Shown here in pieces: positions 8,276 through 16,958 of a stretch of 47,144 nucleotides of DNA. This DNA comes from CAYTWW01 sp043801855 (lineage in GTDB: Archaea; Nanobdellota; Nanobdellia; Woesearchaeales; GW2011-AR15). Numbering within the stretch: position 1 is the first letter of the stretch; the number at the start of each line of letters is the position of its first letter. The notes beneath the pieces are model-generated. The model ran no database searches. It was given only the letters and a program-made list of their open reading frames with translations, and was not told the DNA's origin. The stretch spans positions 1 to 47,144 of the forward strand of contig JAZDLQ010000071.1 of assembly GCA_043801855.1 (NCBI GenBank). The letters are read 5' to 3'. A program made the translations under genes and the position numbers.

Positions 8276-9346
8276 ATGATTATCAACGGAGTTAATTACA
8301 GGACAGTGTGGCTGCACGGTGACACAATAAAATTAATCGACCAACAAAAGCTTCCGCATGAATTTAAAATAATCAATGTAAAAACAGTAAAAGAAACTGT
8401 AGTTGCTATCAAAGATATGAAAATAAGAGGCGCTCCAGCAATAGGAGCAATTGCAGCTTATGCAATGTTTCTTGGAATCAATAGTCTTCACAAAGAATTT
8501 TCTTATTTAGGCGAGTTTATAATAGAATTAAAAAAAGAAATTACTTCTGCAAGGCCAACTGCCTATGATATTATCAACGCAACAGATTATGTTGAAATAG
8601 AAACAATGGTGGCTATGAATTTAACACAGGCAAAACTAAATGCAAGAAAAGCTGCAATTGAATACTGCGAAAATAGTGTTCTTGAATGCAAAAAAATTGG
8701 TGAATACGGCAATTCACTGATAAAAGATAATGATAAAATACTCACACACTGCAACGCAGGAGCACTTGCAACAGTTGATTATGGAACTGCGCTTGCACCA
8801 ATTAGATATGCAAATTATTCAGGCAAAAAGATTTTTGTTTTTGCTGATGAGACAAGGCCGCGGCTTCAGGGCGCCAATTTAACTGCTTTTGAACTAGCGC
8901 AAGAAAAAATACCTCACGCAATAATTGCAGATAATGCAGCAGGATACTTTATGAGAAAAGGCGAGATTAATCTCTGCATTGTAGGCGCTGACAGGATTGC
9001 AATGAACGGAGATATTGCAAATAAGATTGGAACATATGAAAAAGCAGTCCTTGCACATGAAAATAATATCCCATTTTACGTCGCAGCGCCATTATCAACT
9101 TTTGATGCAAATTGCAAAACAGGAGAATCTATTCCAATTGAAGAGAGAAGCCCTGATGAAGTCTTATATGTTAATGGAAAAACTGACGATGGAAGGCTTG
9201 AAAGAATAAGGATTGCTGGAAATCAATCAACAGCAAGAAATCCTGCTTTTGATATTACTCCTGCAAAATACATAACCGGAATAATAACTCCATTAGGGGT
9301 TATAAAAGCAAATGAAGAAGAGATAAGGAAAGTATTGAATATTTAA
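8276..9346 (+). CDS. mtnA: S-methyl-5-thioribose-1-phosphate isomerase (MtnA family)
   Basis: 356 residues of the eIF2B-like isomerase family. Signatures are the MRGAPAIG-type stretch KIRGAPAIGAIAA, the catalytic Cys in LTHCNAGALAT, ETRPRLQGANLTAFEL, the catalytic Asp in VGADRIAMNGDIANKIGTY, and PIEERSPDEV. MtnA converts methylthioribose 1-phosphate to methylthioribulose 1-phosphate. Relatives act on ribose 1,5-bisphosphate or 5-deoxyribose 1-phosphate. The HCNAG and GDIANKIGTY patterns favour MtnA. Promiscuous pentose-phosphate salvage is possible given phosphopentomutase nearby. Confidence 0.88.
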   Translation: MIINGVNYRTVWLHGDTIKLIDQQKLPHEFKIINVKTVKETVVAIKDMKIRGAPAIGAIAAYAMFLGINSLHKEFSYLGEFIIELKKEITSARPTAYDIINATDYVEIETMVAMNLTQAKLNARKAAIEYCENSVLECKKIGEYGNSLIKDNDKILTHCNAGALATVDYGTALAPIRYANYSGKKIFVFADETRPRLQGANLTAFELAQEKIPHAIIADNAAGYFMRKGEINLCIVGADRIAMNGDIANKIGTYEKAVLAHENNIPFYVAAPLSTFDANCKTGESIPIEERSPDEVLYVNGKTDDGRLERIRIAGNQSTARNPAFDITPAKYITGIITPLGVIKANEEEIRKVLNI

Positions 9347-9361
9347 ATAATAAAGCAAATA

Positions 9362-9370
9362 TTTATATAT
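9362..9370 (+). promoter_or_regulatory. TATA box for 9395-10051
   Basis: TTTATATAT centred about 29 bases before the ATG at 9395, the spacing of a leaderless archaeal promoter. Confidence 0.55.
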
Positions 9371-9394
9371 TAGTATACCTTTCTACCAAGTATA

Positions 9395-10051
9395 ATGAGT
9401 AGAATTAAAATTAATAAAACACTCGGTGAAGTCCCAGGATTTGTAAGAACTATCAAAATAGATATTAGAACATGGGCAGCATTAAAAAATATAAAAAAAG
9501 AAAATGAAACTTTTGATGATGTTATTAAGAATTTGCTTAATGAAAGAACTAAAGTTTATAGTGACAACAAAAACGTCGAATTAATTAAATATAGCAGAAA
9601 AACTTTTTTTTTGGAAACTAGTTTTAATGCTAAAGATATAGGAATTGAGTTTGAATATAATGATATTAAAAATTTGCAATCCGAGTTTACATTAGATATA
9701 AAATTTAAAAAAATATTCATAGGAAAACAAATATATAACCCTTCGATTTTTTTTGGTGTAGATTCTTCCCATTTACACCATAATTACGCATATTTTAACT
9801 TATACCTAAAATGCATTCATGCTGTCTTAACCAAAGAGTTCAGAATATTCAGGTTTATGTATCTTGATAAAGATTATGAAAATACGATTTACTGGAGAAA
9901 ATTATATTATGAACATAACTTAAGTGAGGAGTCTTTTACATCAGATATCGTAGAGCCATTTAGATTGAGTCAAGAAGATAAACCTACTAATGAATTTGTT
10001 ACCAAAATTGAAGAATCACAATCATACAGCACATTAATTTGCGGCTATTAA
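9395..10051 (+). CDS. hypothetical protein with antitoxin-like N-terminus
   Basis: 218 residues. Residues about 16-50 (VRTIKIDIRTWAALKNI ... ETFDDVIKNLLNER) resemble VapB-type antitoxin DNA-binding segments (the ...TFDDVIxxLL... pattern). The remaining 165 residues match nothing I recognise and show no membrane segments. A TATA box gives it its own promoter, and the next gene starts 1 base after its stop, so the pair is an operon. No PIN-domain toxin is visible next to it, which argues against a standard VapBC locus. Confidence 0.6.
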   Translation: MSRIKINKTLGEVPGFVRTIKIDIRTWAALKNIKKENETFDDVIKNLLNERTKVYSDNKNVELIKYSRKTFFLETSFNAKDIGIEFEYNDIKNLQSEFTLDIKFKKIFIGKQIYNPSIFFGVDSSHLHHNYAYFNLYLKCIHAVLTKEFRIFRFMYLDKDYENTIYWRKLYYEHNLSEESFTSDIVEPFRLSQEDKPTNEFVTKIEESQSYSTLICGY

Positions 10052-10052
10052 A

Positions 10053-10637
10053 GTGAAACAATTTCATTTTAGCAAAACTTATTTTAACAATTCTTGTTTT
10101 GAATACACAGATACAGGGATTAGAATTACTATTAAAGAAATACCTAGTATTGATATAGATGAAGAAGAGTATTCCTTAAGGATTGAAACAAGGCATGTTG
10201 AAGCAGGTGAAATGCACCGAAATTATGCAATAGAGCATCATTTAGGGCAAGAGAAACATAAAACACCTCATTTGCAGTTTAAGTTTCATACTGAAGAGAT
10301 AGGTTCTTTTAGGATTTTCATTAATATAAAAAATAATAATGAATATGAAAGTGCCATTCTTGGATTCATTTATAAAATTAAAAGAATGCTGGAAAAACTA
10401 GAAAAGATTCAGCAAGGCATAACTTCAGATATTTTGGTTTTAGACCTTGTCAATAAACTGGAACCGCATGAACAGTTTTTAAATATGAAATTATCTGAAG
10501 CGTTTAATATTAACAAAGTAGAATTTGATAGCTCAAAATCTAGAGAAAAAATTGAAAAAATATCTAAAAACGAGTTACTTATAGAATTTTTAGGAAATAA
10601 TAATATTGAAAAAATGGCGAATAATAATTCAAACTAA
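10053..10637 (+). CDS. hypothetical protein, partner of 9395-10051
   Basis: 194 residues starting at GTG 10053, one base after the upstream stop, so translation is probably coupled. It is rich in acidic and lysine residues, with beta-rich first 110 residues and a helical second half (IYKIKRMLEKLEKIQQG). I recognise no family. It ends 2 bases before the convergent pyrF stop codon. Its tight link to the antitoxin-like gene suggests a two-component accessory module of unknown function. Confidence 0.55.
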   Translation: MKQFHFSKTYFNNSCFEYTDTGIRITIKEIPSIDIDEEEYSLRIETRHVEAGEMHRNYAIEHHLGQEKHKTPHLQFKFHTEEIGSFRIFINIKNNNEYESAILGFIYKIKRMLEKLEKIQQGITSDILVLDLVNKLEPHEQFLNMKLSEAFNINKVEFDSSKSREKIEKISKNELLIEFLGNNNIEKMANNNSN

Positions 10638-10639
10638 GC

Positions 10640-11491
10640 TTAAAAGTCAATTTTTCCGATTTCCTTATTCAGCTGCCTTAGCGCTTTTACTGATGCGCCG
10701 GCAAAATCATCTGTGTTTTGCTTAATGTATGCATAATTAAGTTCAGAAGAGCTATTTATCCTATGCAGCCAGATTGGATTATTTGTAGTTTTGAGATTTG
10801 CTACAACATCACTTGCACTTCCTCCCTGAGAGCCAACTCCAGGTATAAGCATTGGAATTTTTTTATTTGAGTTAACAAAAAATGTAGATATTTCAAAAAG
10901 TTCCTTTGGATATGTTGCGCCTACAACAGCGCCAATGCCTTCTTTATACCAGCCTCCAGCAACTTTTTCTGCTGTTTTCATGTATATTGGCTTGCCTTCT
11001 GACACTAAGTTTTGCAAGTCAACTGCTCCTTTATTTGAAGTTCTTGTAAGCACATAAACGCCTTTTCCTTTTTTGCACCATTCAGAAAATGGACTGATTG
11101 AATCACTTCCCATGTATGGTGCAACTGTAATTGCATCAGCTCCCCAGAATTCAAATGCAGCTTTTGCATATGCTGAAGAAGTTTTACCAATATCTCCTCT
11201 TTTTGCATCAAGAATAACTGGAATTTTTTCTTCCTGAAATCTTTTAATAACTTCTTTTAGAGCGCGAAGGCCTTCAAAACCATATTGCTCGTAAAATGCA
11301 ATATTTGGCTTTGCTATTGCTGGCAGAGTATTCTCTGCAACATGCGCATCCAGTATATCAAGATAGAATTTCTTAATTGAATTTTCGGGATTGTCTTTAA
11401 TAGGTATCTTATCAAGCACAGGGTCAAGGCCCATGCAAACAATCGAATCGTTTTCCTGTGACTTGTTTTTTAAGCTTTCAATGAAGTTCAT
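10640..11491 (-). CDS. pyrF: orotidine 5'-phosphate decarboxylase (type 2)
   Basis: 283 residues, fitting the longer type 2 OMP decarboxylases rather than the roughly 210-residue archaeal form. It removes CO2 from OMP to give UMP, the last pyrimidine step. Visible are CMGLDPVLDKIP near the start, the catalytic Asp-Lys-Asp motif in ILDAKRGDIGKTSSAYA, VAPYMGSDS and the phosphate-gripping LIPGVGSQGGS. It is followed by the 3' end of a convergent gene and preceded by the SLOG gene only 6 bases away on the same strand. It belongs with the pyrD, pyrK and pyrC genes downstream in the window. Confidence 0.92.
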   Translation of the reverse strand: MNFIESLKNKSQENDSIVCMGLDPVLDKIPIKDNPENSIKKFYLDILDAHVAENTLPAIAKPNIAFYEQYGFEGLRALKEVIKRFQEEKIPVILDAKRGDIGKTSSAYAKAAFEFWGADAITVAPYMGSDSISPFSEWCKKGKGVYVLTRTSNKGAVDLQNLVSEGKPIYMKTAEKVAGGWYKEGIGAVVGATYPKELFEISTFFVNSNKKIPMLIPGVGSQGGSASDVVANLKTTNNPIWLHRINSSSELNYAYIKQNTDDFAGASVKALRQLNKEIGKIDF

Positions 11492-11497
11492 TTTTAT

Positions 11498-12070
11498 CTA
11501 CTCCATATATTTATTTTTATCAACCTTTTTATACTGCCTTTTTATTTCTGCAAGCAATTTTTTAATTAACCTATCCGGATCCTTATCATATATAAGAACA
11601 GCTCCTGTATCCTTTTTACAAATCTCAACTATTTCACTGAAAAATTCAGAAACACCACCCATGTTTTCAAGAACTCCAATTATTTTTTTATCTTCATAGG
11701 CTATAGTAAACTCATTAAGCGTTCCCATTGAGCCTCGAAGAAAAACAAGGGCGTCACTAGTCCTGATATTAACAATATTTCTTAGATTGAAGCCAAATCC
11801 TGTATAGATTATAGTATCATAATATTTTGTTGGCAATTTATAATTGCAGGCGTGCTCTTCAAAATCACGTGCAGGGCTTATTCCAAGGACAAAGCCTCCT
11901 GCTCCTTTTGCTCCTCTTGCAGCTTCATCAGGAAGGCCTGTTGTTGCGCCGTTTACCAGGATAGAACCACTTTTTGAAATTGCACGTCCCAGTTCTCTTG
12001 CCGCCATAATAACACTCTTATCTTTTGCCTGCTCATGAGAACCCATAACTCCTATTTTATATTTCATCAT
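11498..12070 (-). CDS. SLOG/LOG-like Rossmann protein (TIGR00725 type)
   Basis: 190 residues of the SLOG superfamily. It has the N-terminal IGVMGSHEQA, the GATTGLPDEAARGAK loop, and a RGSMGTLNE version of the P-G-G-x-G-T-x-x-E motif. Relatives include cytokinin-riboside phosphoribohydrolases (LOG) and proteins annotated as molybdenum-cofactor carriers. The first Gly pair of the motif is changed (RGSMGT), as in the TIGR00725 branch. A nucleotide- or cofactor-binding role is plausible; the substrate is unknown. It lies directly upstream of pyrF in the same operon. Confidence 0.75.
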   Translation of the reverse strand: MMKYKIGVMGSHEQAKDKSVIMAARELGRAISKSGSILVNGATTGLPDEAARGAKGAGGFVLGISPARDFEEHACNYKLPTKYYDTIIYTGFGFNLRNIVNIRTSDALVFLRGSMGTLNEFTIAYEDKKIIGVLENMGGVSEFFSEIVEICKKDTGAVLIYDKDPDRLIKKLLAEIKRQYKKVDKNKYME

Positions 12071-12158
12071 ACCACCATTATTAATTTGAAAACAAATATT
12101 AAAGCAAATTATTTTACCTGTTTATAATATTTTTGAAAAAATATAGTAAAATTAAAAA

Positions 12159-15089
12159 TTATCCTTTAATCACACCAAGCGGCCGAACTCTTGCAACTGC
12201 TTTTCCGATTCCAGCACTGTCTGAGACCTTAATTACTTCATCAATGTCTTTATAGACATCAGGTGATTCTTCAGCTATTCCTCTAATAGAGCCTGTTTTT
12301 ATTACTATATTTCTTTTTTCAAGATCCTGCTTTACCCGTTCACCGTTAAATTGCCTAAGCGCTTCATGCCTTGACATTACTCTTCCTGCGCCATGGGCTG
12401 TGCTTCCGAATGTCTCTTTCATTCCTTCTTTTGTTCCTACAAGAATATAAGATGTAGTTCCCATACTACCTGGAATTATTACTGGCTGTCCAATCTTTCG
12501 GTATTTCTCTGGAATTTCAGGATGATTCGGTGGAAATGCTCTGGTCGCACCTTTTCTATGCACAATTAATTTTTTCATGATGCCATTAATTTCATGCTCT
12601 TCAATTTTTGCAATATTATGTGCGACATCATAAATTGTTGAGATATCTGCCTTTGGAAAGACTTCTAAAAACGACTTTCTGACATAATGAGCAATAATAT
12701 GCCTGTTTGCCCATGCAAAATTAGCAGCAGCGCACATTGCCTTAAAATAATTCTGCCCAAGTTCAGAGTTAAATGGTGCATAAATCAAGTCTTTTTCAGG
12801 CAGCTTTGCCATTATATCAGGATAAGAATCTTCCATTAGCCTAAGGTAATCAGAACAGACCTGATGGCCAAGACCCCTGCTACCACAGTGAATCATTATT
12901 GTCACCTGCCCAACCTTTGTTATTCCAAAAACCTTTGCTGCGACAGGATTGTATATTTCATCAACATACTGTATTTCAAGAAAATGGTTTCCTGAACCGA
13001 GAGTTCCAAGCTGGTCTCTTCCTCTTTTTTTTGCTTTAGGCGTTACTTTTCTAGCATCTGCTGCAGCAATCCTGCCGTGCGATTCGCAGTTGTCAACGTC
13101 TTCTTTTGTACCATATCCCTTTGAGAGCGCCCACTGGCCTCCATTTTCAAGAACCAAGTCAAGTTCCCTATCATCTAGCCGCAGGCCGCTTCCCTCACCT
13201 ACTCCTGACGGAACTGCCTTATAGATAACATCAAGAAGCGCTTTTATTTTTGGCATAACCTCTTCTTTTGTCAAGTCTGTTTTTATAAGCCGTACTCCGC
13301 AGTTTGAAACAATTATATTATTTGCAATGAAATTATGAGTATCTGAAATAGCAAAATCATATACATTGCCAATATAATTTATTTTGCTTATGCTTTTAAT
13401 CCTATCAAAAAGATTTCCGTATTCTAAGACTTCATTTTTTTTATTTTCCAGATAATCATTAAAAGAGATAAAATCAAGCGAAATTCTCTGTTTAGCATTT
13501 TCATAGTAATGCCTTTCAATGAATCTTTGATTTGCAAAAGTCGATTCCAATAATTTTATCACTTCTTTAAGTGCAAGCCCTGTTTTCTTTAATTCTTTGA
13601 TTTTCTTTGCTGTCTCTATTCTATATTTATTCTGCTCTTTTTTCTCTTTTATATACAGCAAGGCTGCCTTTGATAAAAAATCCCTTTTTATATTGTAGCT
13701 AAATCCAATTTTCTCCCACAAATTTATTAGATTATCTTCATTTGAAGACAATTGAAGCCTGATTCTGCTTGTTTTTCCATGCTTGTTAAAATAATCCTCT
13801 CTTACAAGAAGCTTGTCTGTTTTTACATCAAATTCAGAAAGAAGCTTAATTAGCTGGACTGCAAAATTCCTTGCATTTTCAAGTTTTGCTGTGTTTTTAT
13901 TTATTGAAAGAGCAGGGCAGTCAAACCCTGTTTTTGTATGTGTTTTAGGGCTTGATAACTCAGCACCGAAAAAACCTGATAAAAACAGCCTCTTAATATA
14001 TAACTCGCTATTCATTATCCAGTCAGGAACGCTAAAGTCTGTTATTGTTTTAACTCCATTTGGATAGCCCATTGCAAAAAATAATTTGGCAAGTGATTTT
14101 GAAGAAACATGCAGCTCATAATTTTCTTTTTCAAATTTAACAATGCCATACCTAGTAGGAATTGCATGTTTCCTTTTTCTAGAATAAATTGATGCGCTAA
14201 ATCCCAGTCTTGCAAAATCCTCTTTAATTAACTCCAAATCTTCCTTTTTTCCATATGCATTTACAAAACCTTTTTCACCTGATAAATATATGCTTCCATC
14301 TCCAAGCAGATATCCAAATAGCTTTGAAATAATAGGTGTGCTTGGATTATTCAATGTCAGAGGAATAAGGCTTCTTTTTTCTAATTCATGCTTTTCCTGA
14401 ATGGTAAAACAACTGTCATCTGCAATCATTTTATCACTATTAGTTTTGTATTCAACACCCTTAAAAGGAAAAATTGCAATTTCACTCTCATTGCTTAATT
14501 TCTGGCATTCAACCATTCCATTCTTAGTTAATATTGGATGCTCAGTTGTCGCTTTAATAGAGTATCCTTTTTCAGTAATGATTTCATAAATTTGCTCATT
14601 TACTTTTTTTTTAAGAAAAAACAATGCATCTTTTCTAGTAAATTCATTTTTTTGCATGTCAAAAGAAATAAATTTATTCAATATTATCCTTTGTTTAATT
14701 TTTTGAGTTAGAGAATTAGAATCAATCTCAATAAAATCAGATTCAAATTCAGAGATTTTTTTATAGTATCCGTGCTCAACTAAAATATATGAATCTTCAG
14801 TTAAGCAATTAATGTCAAATCCAATGCCTCCGGGAGTAATAATTCCGGATTCTAAATCAAATGCTGCAACTCCTCCTATTGAAAACCCATAACCTTCATG
14901 GGCATCCGGAAGCATGATTGAATCATTAACAATTCCGGGAAGCGAGGCTACATTAATTCCTTGTTGTATACTTCTGTCATTTTTTAATTTTTCAAGAAGC
15001 TTTTCTGTTGCATAGATTTTTAGCGGAACATTCATATTGCCATGCTTTGGCACAACAAACAAATTATCATTAATTTTTTTTATTTCCAA
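12159..15089 (-). CDS. rtcB: RNA-splicing ligase RtcB, interrupted by an intein
   Basis: 976 codons in total, of which 502 are an intein. The exteins make an RtcB of about 474 residues, normal length. RtcB joins 2',3'-cyclic phosphate RNA ends to 5'-OH ends and is needed for archaeal tRNA splicing and RNA repair. Visible are PDAHEGYGFSIGG, GSGNHFLEIQ, HCGSRGLGHQ, VAHNIAK and the guanylylated His in AHGAGRVMSRHEA. I chose the TTG at 15089 because AGGTGAG sits 6 bases upstream and the protein then begins with the family-like (M)EIKKINDNLF. A longer frame from ATG 15173 would add 28 unlikely residues. The gene is divergent from pyrD. Confidence 0.9.
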   Translation of the reverse strand: MEIKKINDNLFVVPKHGNMNVPLKIYATEKLLEKLKNDRSIQQGINVASLPGIVNDSIMLPDAHEGYGFSIGGVAAFDLESGIITPGGIGFDINCLTEDSYILVEHGYYKKISEFESDFIEIDSNSLTQKIKQRIILNKFISFDMQKNEFTRKDALFFLKKKVNEQIYEIITEKGYSIKATTEHPILTKNGMVECQKLSNESEIAIFPFKGVEYKTNSDKMIADDSCFTIQEKHELEKRSLIPLTLNNPSTPIISKLFGYLLGDGSIYLSGEKGFVNAYGKKEDLELIKEDFARLGFSASIYSRKRKHAIPTRYGIVKFEKENYELHVSSKSLAKLFFAMGYPNGVKTITDFSVPDWIMNSELYIKRLFLSGFFGAELSSPKTHTKTGFDCPALSINKNTAKLENARNFAVQLIKLLSEFDVKTDKLLVREDYFNKHGKTSRIRLQLSSNEDNLINLWEKIGFSYNIKRDFLSKAALLYIKEKKEQNKYRIETAKKIKELKKTGLALKEVIKLLESTFANQRFIERHYYENAKQRISLDFISFNDYLENKKNEVLEYGNLFDRIKSISKINYIGNVYDFAISDTHNFIANNIIVSNCGVRLIKTDLTKEEVMPKIKALLDVIYKAVPSGVGEGSGLRLDDRELDLVLENGGQWALSKGYGTKEDVDNCESHGRIAAADARKVTPKAKKRGRDQLGTLGSGNHFLEIQYVDEIYNPVAAKVFGITKVGQVTIMIHCGSRGLGHQVCSDYLRLMEDSYPDIMAKLPEKDLIYAPFNSELGQNYFKAMCAAANFAWANRHIIAHYVRKSFLEVFPKADISTIYDVAHNIAKIEEHEINGIMKKLIVHRKGATRAFPPNHPEIPEKYRKIGQPVIIPGSMGTTSYILVGTKEGMKETFGSTAHGAGRVMSRHEALRQFNGERVKQDLEKRNIVIKTGSIRGIAEESPDVYKDIDEVIKVSDSAGIGKAVARVRPLGVIKG
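13302..14807 (-). other. intein with LAGLIDADG homing endonuclease in RtcB
   Basis: 502 codons. The first residue is Cys (codon 14807-14805), followed by LTEDSYILVEHGY (block A). TTEHPILTKNG is block B, and two dodecapeptide motifs FGYLLGDGSIYL and FLSGFFGAEL belong to a LAGLIDADG endonuclease. The end is VYDFAISDTHNFIANN...VSN (blocks F and G), with the terminal Asn at 13304-13302. The C-extein resumes with Cys-Gly-Val-Arg. The insertion point, between GIGFDIN and CGVR, is just before the metal-binding Cys, the site used by inteins in other archaeal RtcB proteins. Splicing and nuclease motifs look intact. Confidence 0.9.
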
Positions 15090-15204
15090 TTTAATCTCAC
15101 CTAATTTAAAAACAAAAACATCCTTTCTTATAATAGTTTTCCTTATCAGATATAATGTATAAAAGCATAGCAAATTTTAAAAGTAAATTATTTTTATTAG
15201 TTTT

Positions 15205-16122
15205 ATGCCTAAACTTGATATAGTGTTATGCAATATAAAATTAAAAAATCCAACTATTCTTGCCTCAGGCTTTCTTGGAGTAAGTGCATCTTCTTTAATT
15301 AATGTAGCAAAAAACACAGCTGGCGCTGTTACTTTTAAATCTCTAGGCCCAGAAGAGAGAAAAGGGCATCCCTGCCCGGTCATATCAACATTTAATGGAG
15401 GAATAATTAATGCTGTCGGATTAAGTAATCCTGGTTATGAATTAGGCGCAGAAGAAATTAAGGAATTTAATAAAACCCATCCTGTTCCAGTTATTGCAAG
15501 CATATTTGCATTTAAAAAAGAGCTTTTTGGACTTGTTGCTCAAAAAATATCATTAGCTAACCCTGACTTTATTGAAATAAATATCAGTTGCCCTAATGTT
15601 GAAAGCGAAGCTGGAATTCCTTTTGCATGCGACGCAGCTTCAGCTGCAGAAGTGACTAAAATCGTTAAGGAAAAAACAAAGATACCTATAATTGTGAAAC
15701 TATCTCCTAGTGCAAATAATATTGGAAAGATTGCTGCAGAGTGCGAGCGCGCTGGAGCAGATGCAATAAACATGGGAAATACCCTGGGTCCAGGAATGGT
15801 AATTAATATTGAAGCTGCTAAGCCAATTCTTTCAAATAAGGTAGGTGGCGTAAGCGGCCCTGCAATAAAACCAATTGCCGTAAAAAATGTATGGGATGTT
15901 TATAATTCAGTCAAAATACCTATAATCGGGACAGGAGGAGTAACAACAGGAAGAGATGCTGTTGAAATGATAATGGCTGGCGCAAGTGCTGTCGGCGTTG
16001 GCTCAGCTGTTTATTACAGAGGAATTGATGTTTTTTCAAAGATAAATAGTGAGATACTTGAATTTATGAAAGCAAATAATTATAAAACAATTAAAGAGAT
16101 GGTTGGGCTTGCACACAGATAA
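15205..16122 (+). CDS. pyrD: dihydroorotate dehydrogenase, catalytic subunit (class 1B)
   Basis: 305 residues of the FMN barrel fold. It oxidises dihydroorotate to orotate and passes electrons through PyrK to NAD+. Motifs are ASGFLG, INAVGLSNPG, the catalytic-Cys region EINISCPNV, KLSPSANN, and the phosphate site PIIGTGGVTTGRDAVEMIMAGAS. A Cys base with a downstream PyrK identifies class 1B. A TATA-like TGTATAAAAG (about 15157-15166) lies in the divergent spacer with rtcB. Its last 20 bases overlap pyrK. Confidence 0.93.
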   Translation: MPKLDIVLCNIKLKNPTILASGFLGVSASSLINVAKNTAGAVTFKSLGPEERKGHPCPVISTFNGGIINAVGLSNPGYELGAEEIKEFNKTHPVPVIASIFAFKKELFGLVAQKISLANPDFIEINISCPNVESEAGIPFACDAASAAEVTKIVKEKTKIPIIVKLSPSANNIGKIAAECERAGADAINMGNTLGPGMVINIEAAKPILSNKVGGVSGPAIKPIAVKNVWDVYNSVKIPIIGTGGVTTGRDAVEMIMAGASAVGVGSAVYYRGIDVFSKINSEILEFMKANNYKTIKEMVGLAHR

Positions 16123-16927
16123 TTATTGCTCTAAAGAATACAACGAGCAGCCAAAAATGGCAGAAATTATCTCAATCAGAGATGAAGCTAAAGATATCAA
16201 GACTTTTTTTTTTAAGCATAAAATGCATGCTCTGCCTGGGCAGTTTATTCTTCTTTGGCTTCCAGGAGTTGATGAAAAGCCATTTGGAGTGAGCTATCTT
16301 GATTCTGAAAAAACAGGCGTAACTGTTTGCAAAGTAGGTCACTTTACTGAAGAGCTTTTTAAGCTAAAAAAAGGAAGCAAAATTGGAGTAAAAGGGCCTT
16401 ATGGGACTAATTTTGAATTAAAAGGAAAAAATATTGCGCTTGTTGCTGGCGGGTATGGAATTGGGCCGCTCTCTTTTTTAGCAGATGAAGCAATAAAAAA
16501 AGGCATTAAAACTAATTTTATCACAGGAGCCAGAACTAAGGAACTGCTTGTGAATTGCGATAAAAACTCTAATGTGTGCACTGTATCATATTCAACAAAT
16601 GACGGAAGCGTAGGAACTAAAGGGTTTACGACTGATGTTCTTGAAGCTTTATTAAAAAAAGAAAAAATAGATTGTATATATACTGTTGGCCCTGAAAAAA
16701 TGATGAAAAGAGTTGTTGAACTTTCCGACAAATATCATATAGACTGCCAGTTATCTCTTGAACGCTACATGAAATGTGGAATTGGAATCTGTGGCCAATG
16801 TTGCGTCGATGAATTAGGCATAAGAATGTGCAAAGAAGGGCCAGTTGTTGATAAGTCAATAGCAAAAAAGATAAAAGAATTTGGGATTTATCATAGAGAT
16901 TCAATTGGAAAAAAGCTAATGTATTAA
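16103..16927 (+). CDS. pyrK: dihydroorotate dehydrogenase electron-transfer subunit
   Basis: About 274 residues. A ferredoxin-reductase-like FAD domain (PGQFILLWLPG, EKPFGVSY) is followed by an NAD domain (LVAGGYGIGPLSFLADEA). The C-terminal [2Fe-2S] site is CGIGICGQCC ... MCKEGP with all four cysteines. PyrK takes electrons from the FMN of PyrD to NAD+. The frame opens at TTG 16103, inside pyrD; an ATG at 16157 is the alternative. Family members usually keep residues equivalent to EQPKMAEI, so the longer form is somewhat favoured. Translation is probably coupled to pyrD. Confidence 0.92.
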   Translation: MGLHTDNYCSKEYNEQPKMAEIISIRDEAKDIKTFFFKHKMHALPGQFILLWLPGVDEKPFGVSYLDSEKTGVTVCKVGHFTEELFKLKKGSKIGVKGPYGTNFELKGKNIALVAGGYGIGPLSFLADEAIKKGIKTNFITGARTKELLVNCDKNSNVCTVSYSTNDGSVGTKGFTTDVLEALLKKEKIDCIYTVGPEKMMKRVVELSDKYHIDCQLSLERYMKCGIGICGQCCVDELGIRMCKEGPVVDKSIAKKIKEFGIYHRDSIGKKLMY

Positions 16928-16958
16928 AAATAATTATTGATTAATACAACATAAATTT

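Noticed and set aside
12949..13224. Plus-strand open frames across rtcB, pyrC, leuS and pheT
   Set aside because: They are antisense to clearly conserved proteins and have no homology-like features of their own.
15090..15173. RtcB start at ATG 15173
   Set aside because: It adds residues unlike any RtcB and crosses the likely promoter. TTG 15089 with AGGTGAG six bases upstream fits better.
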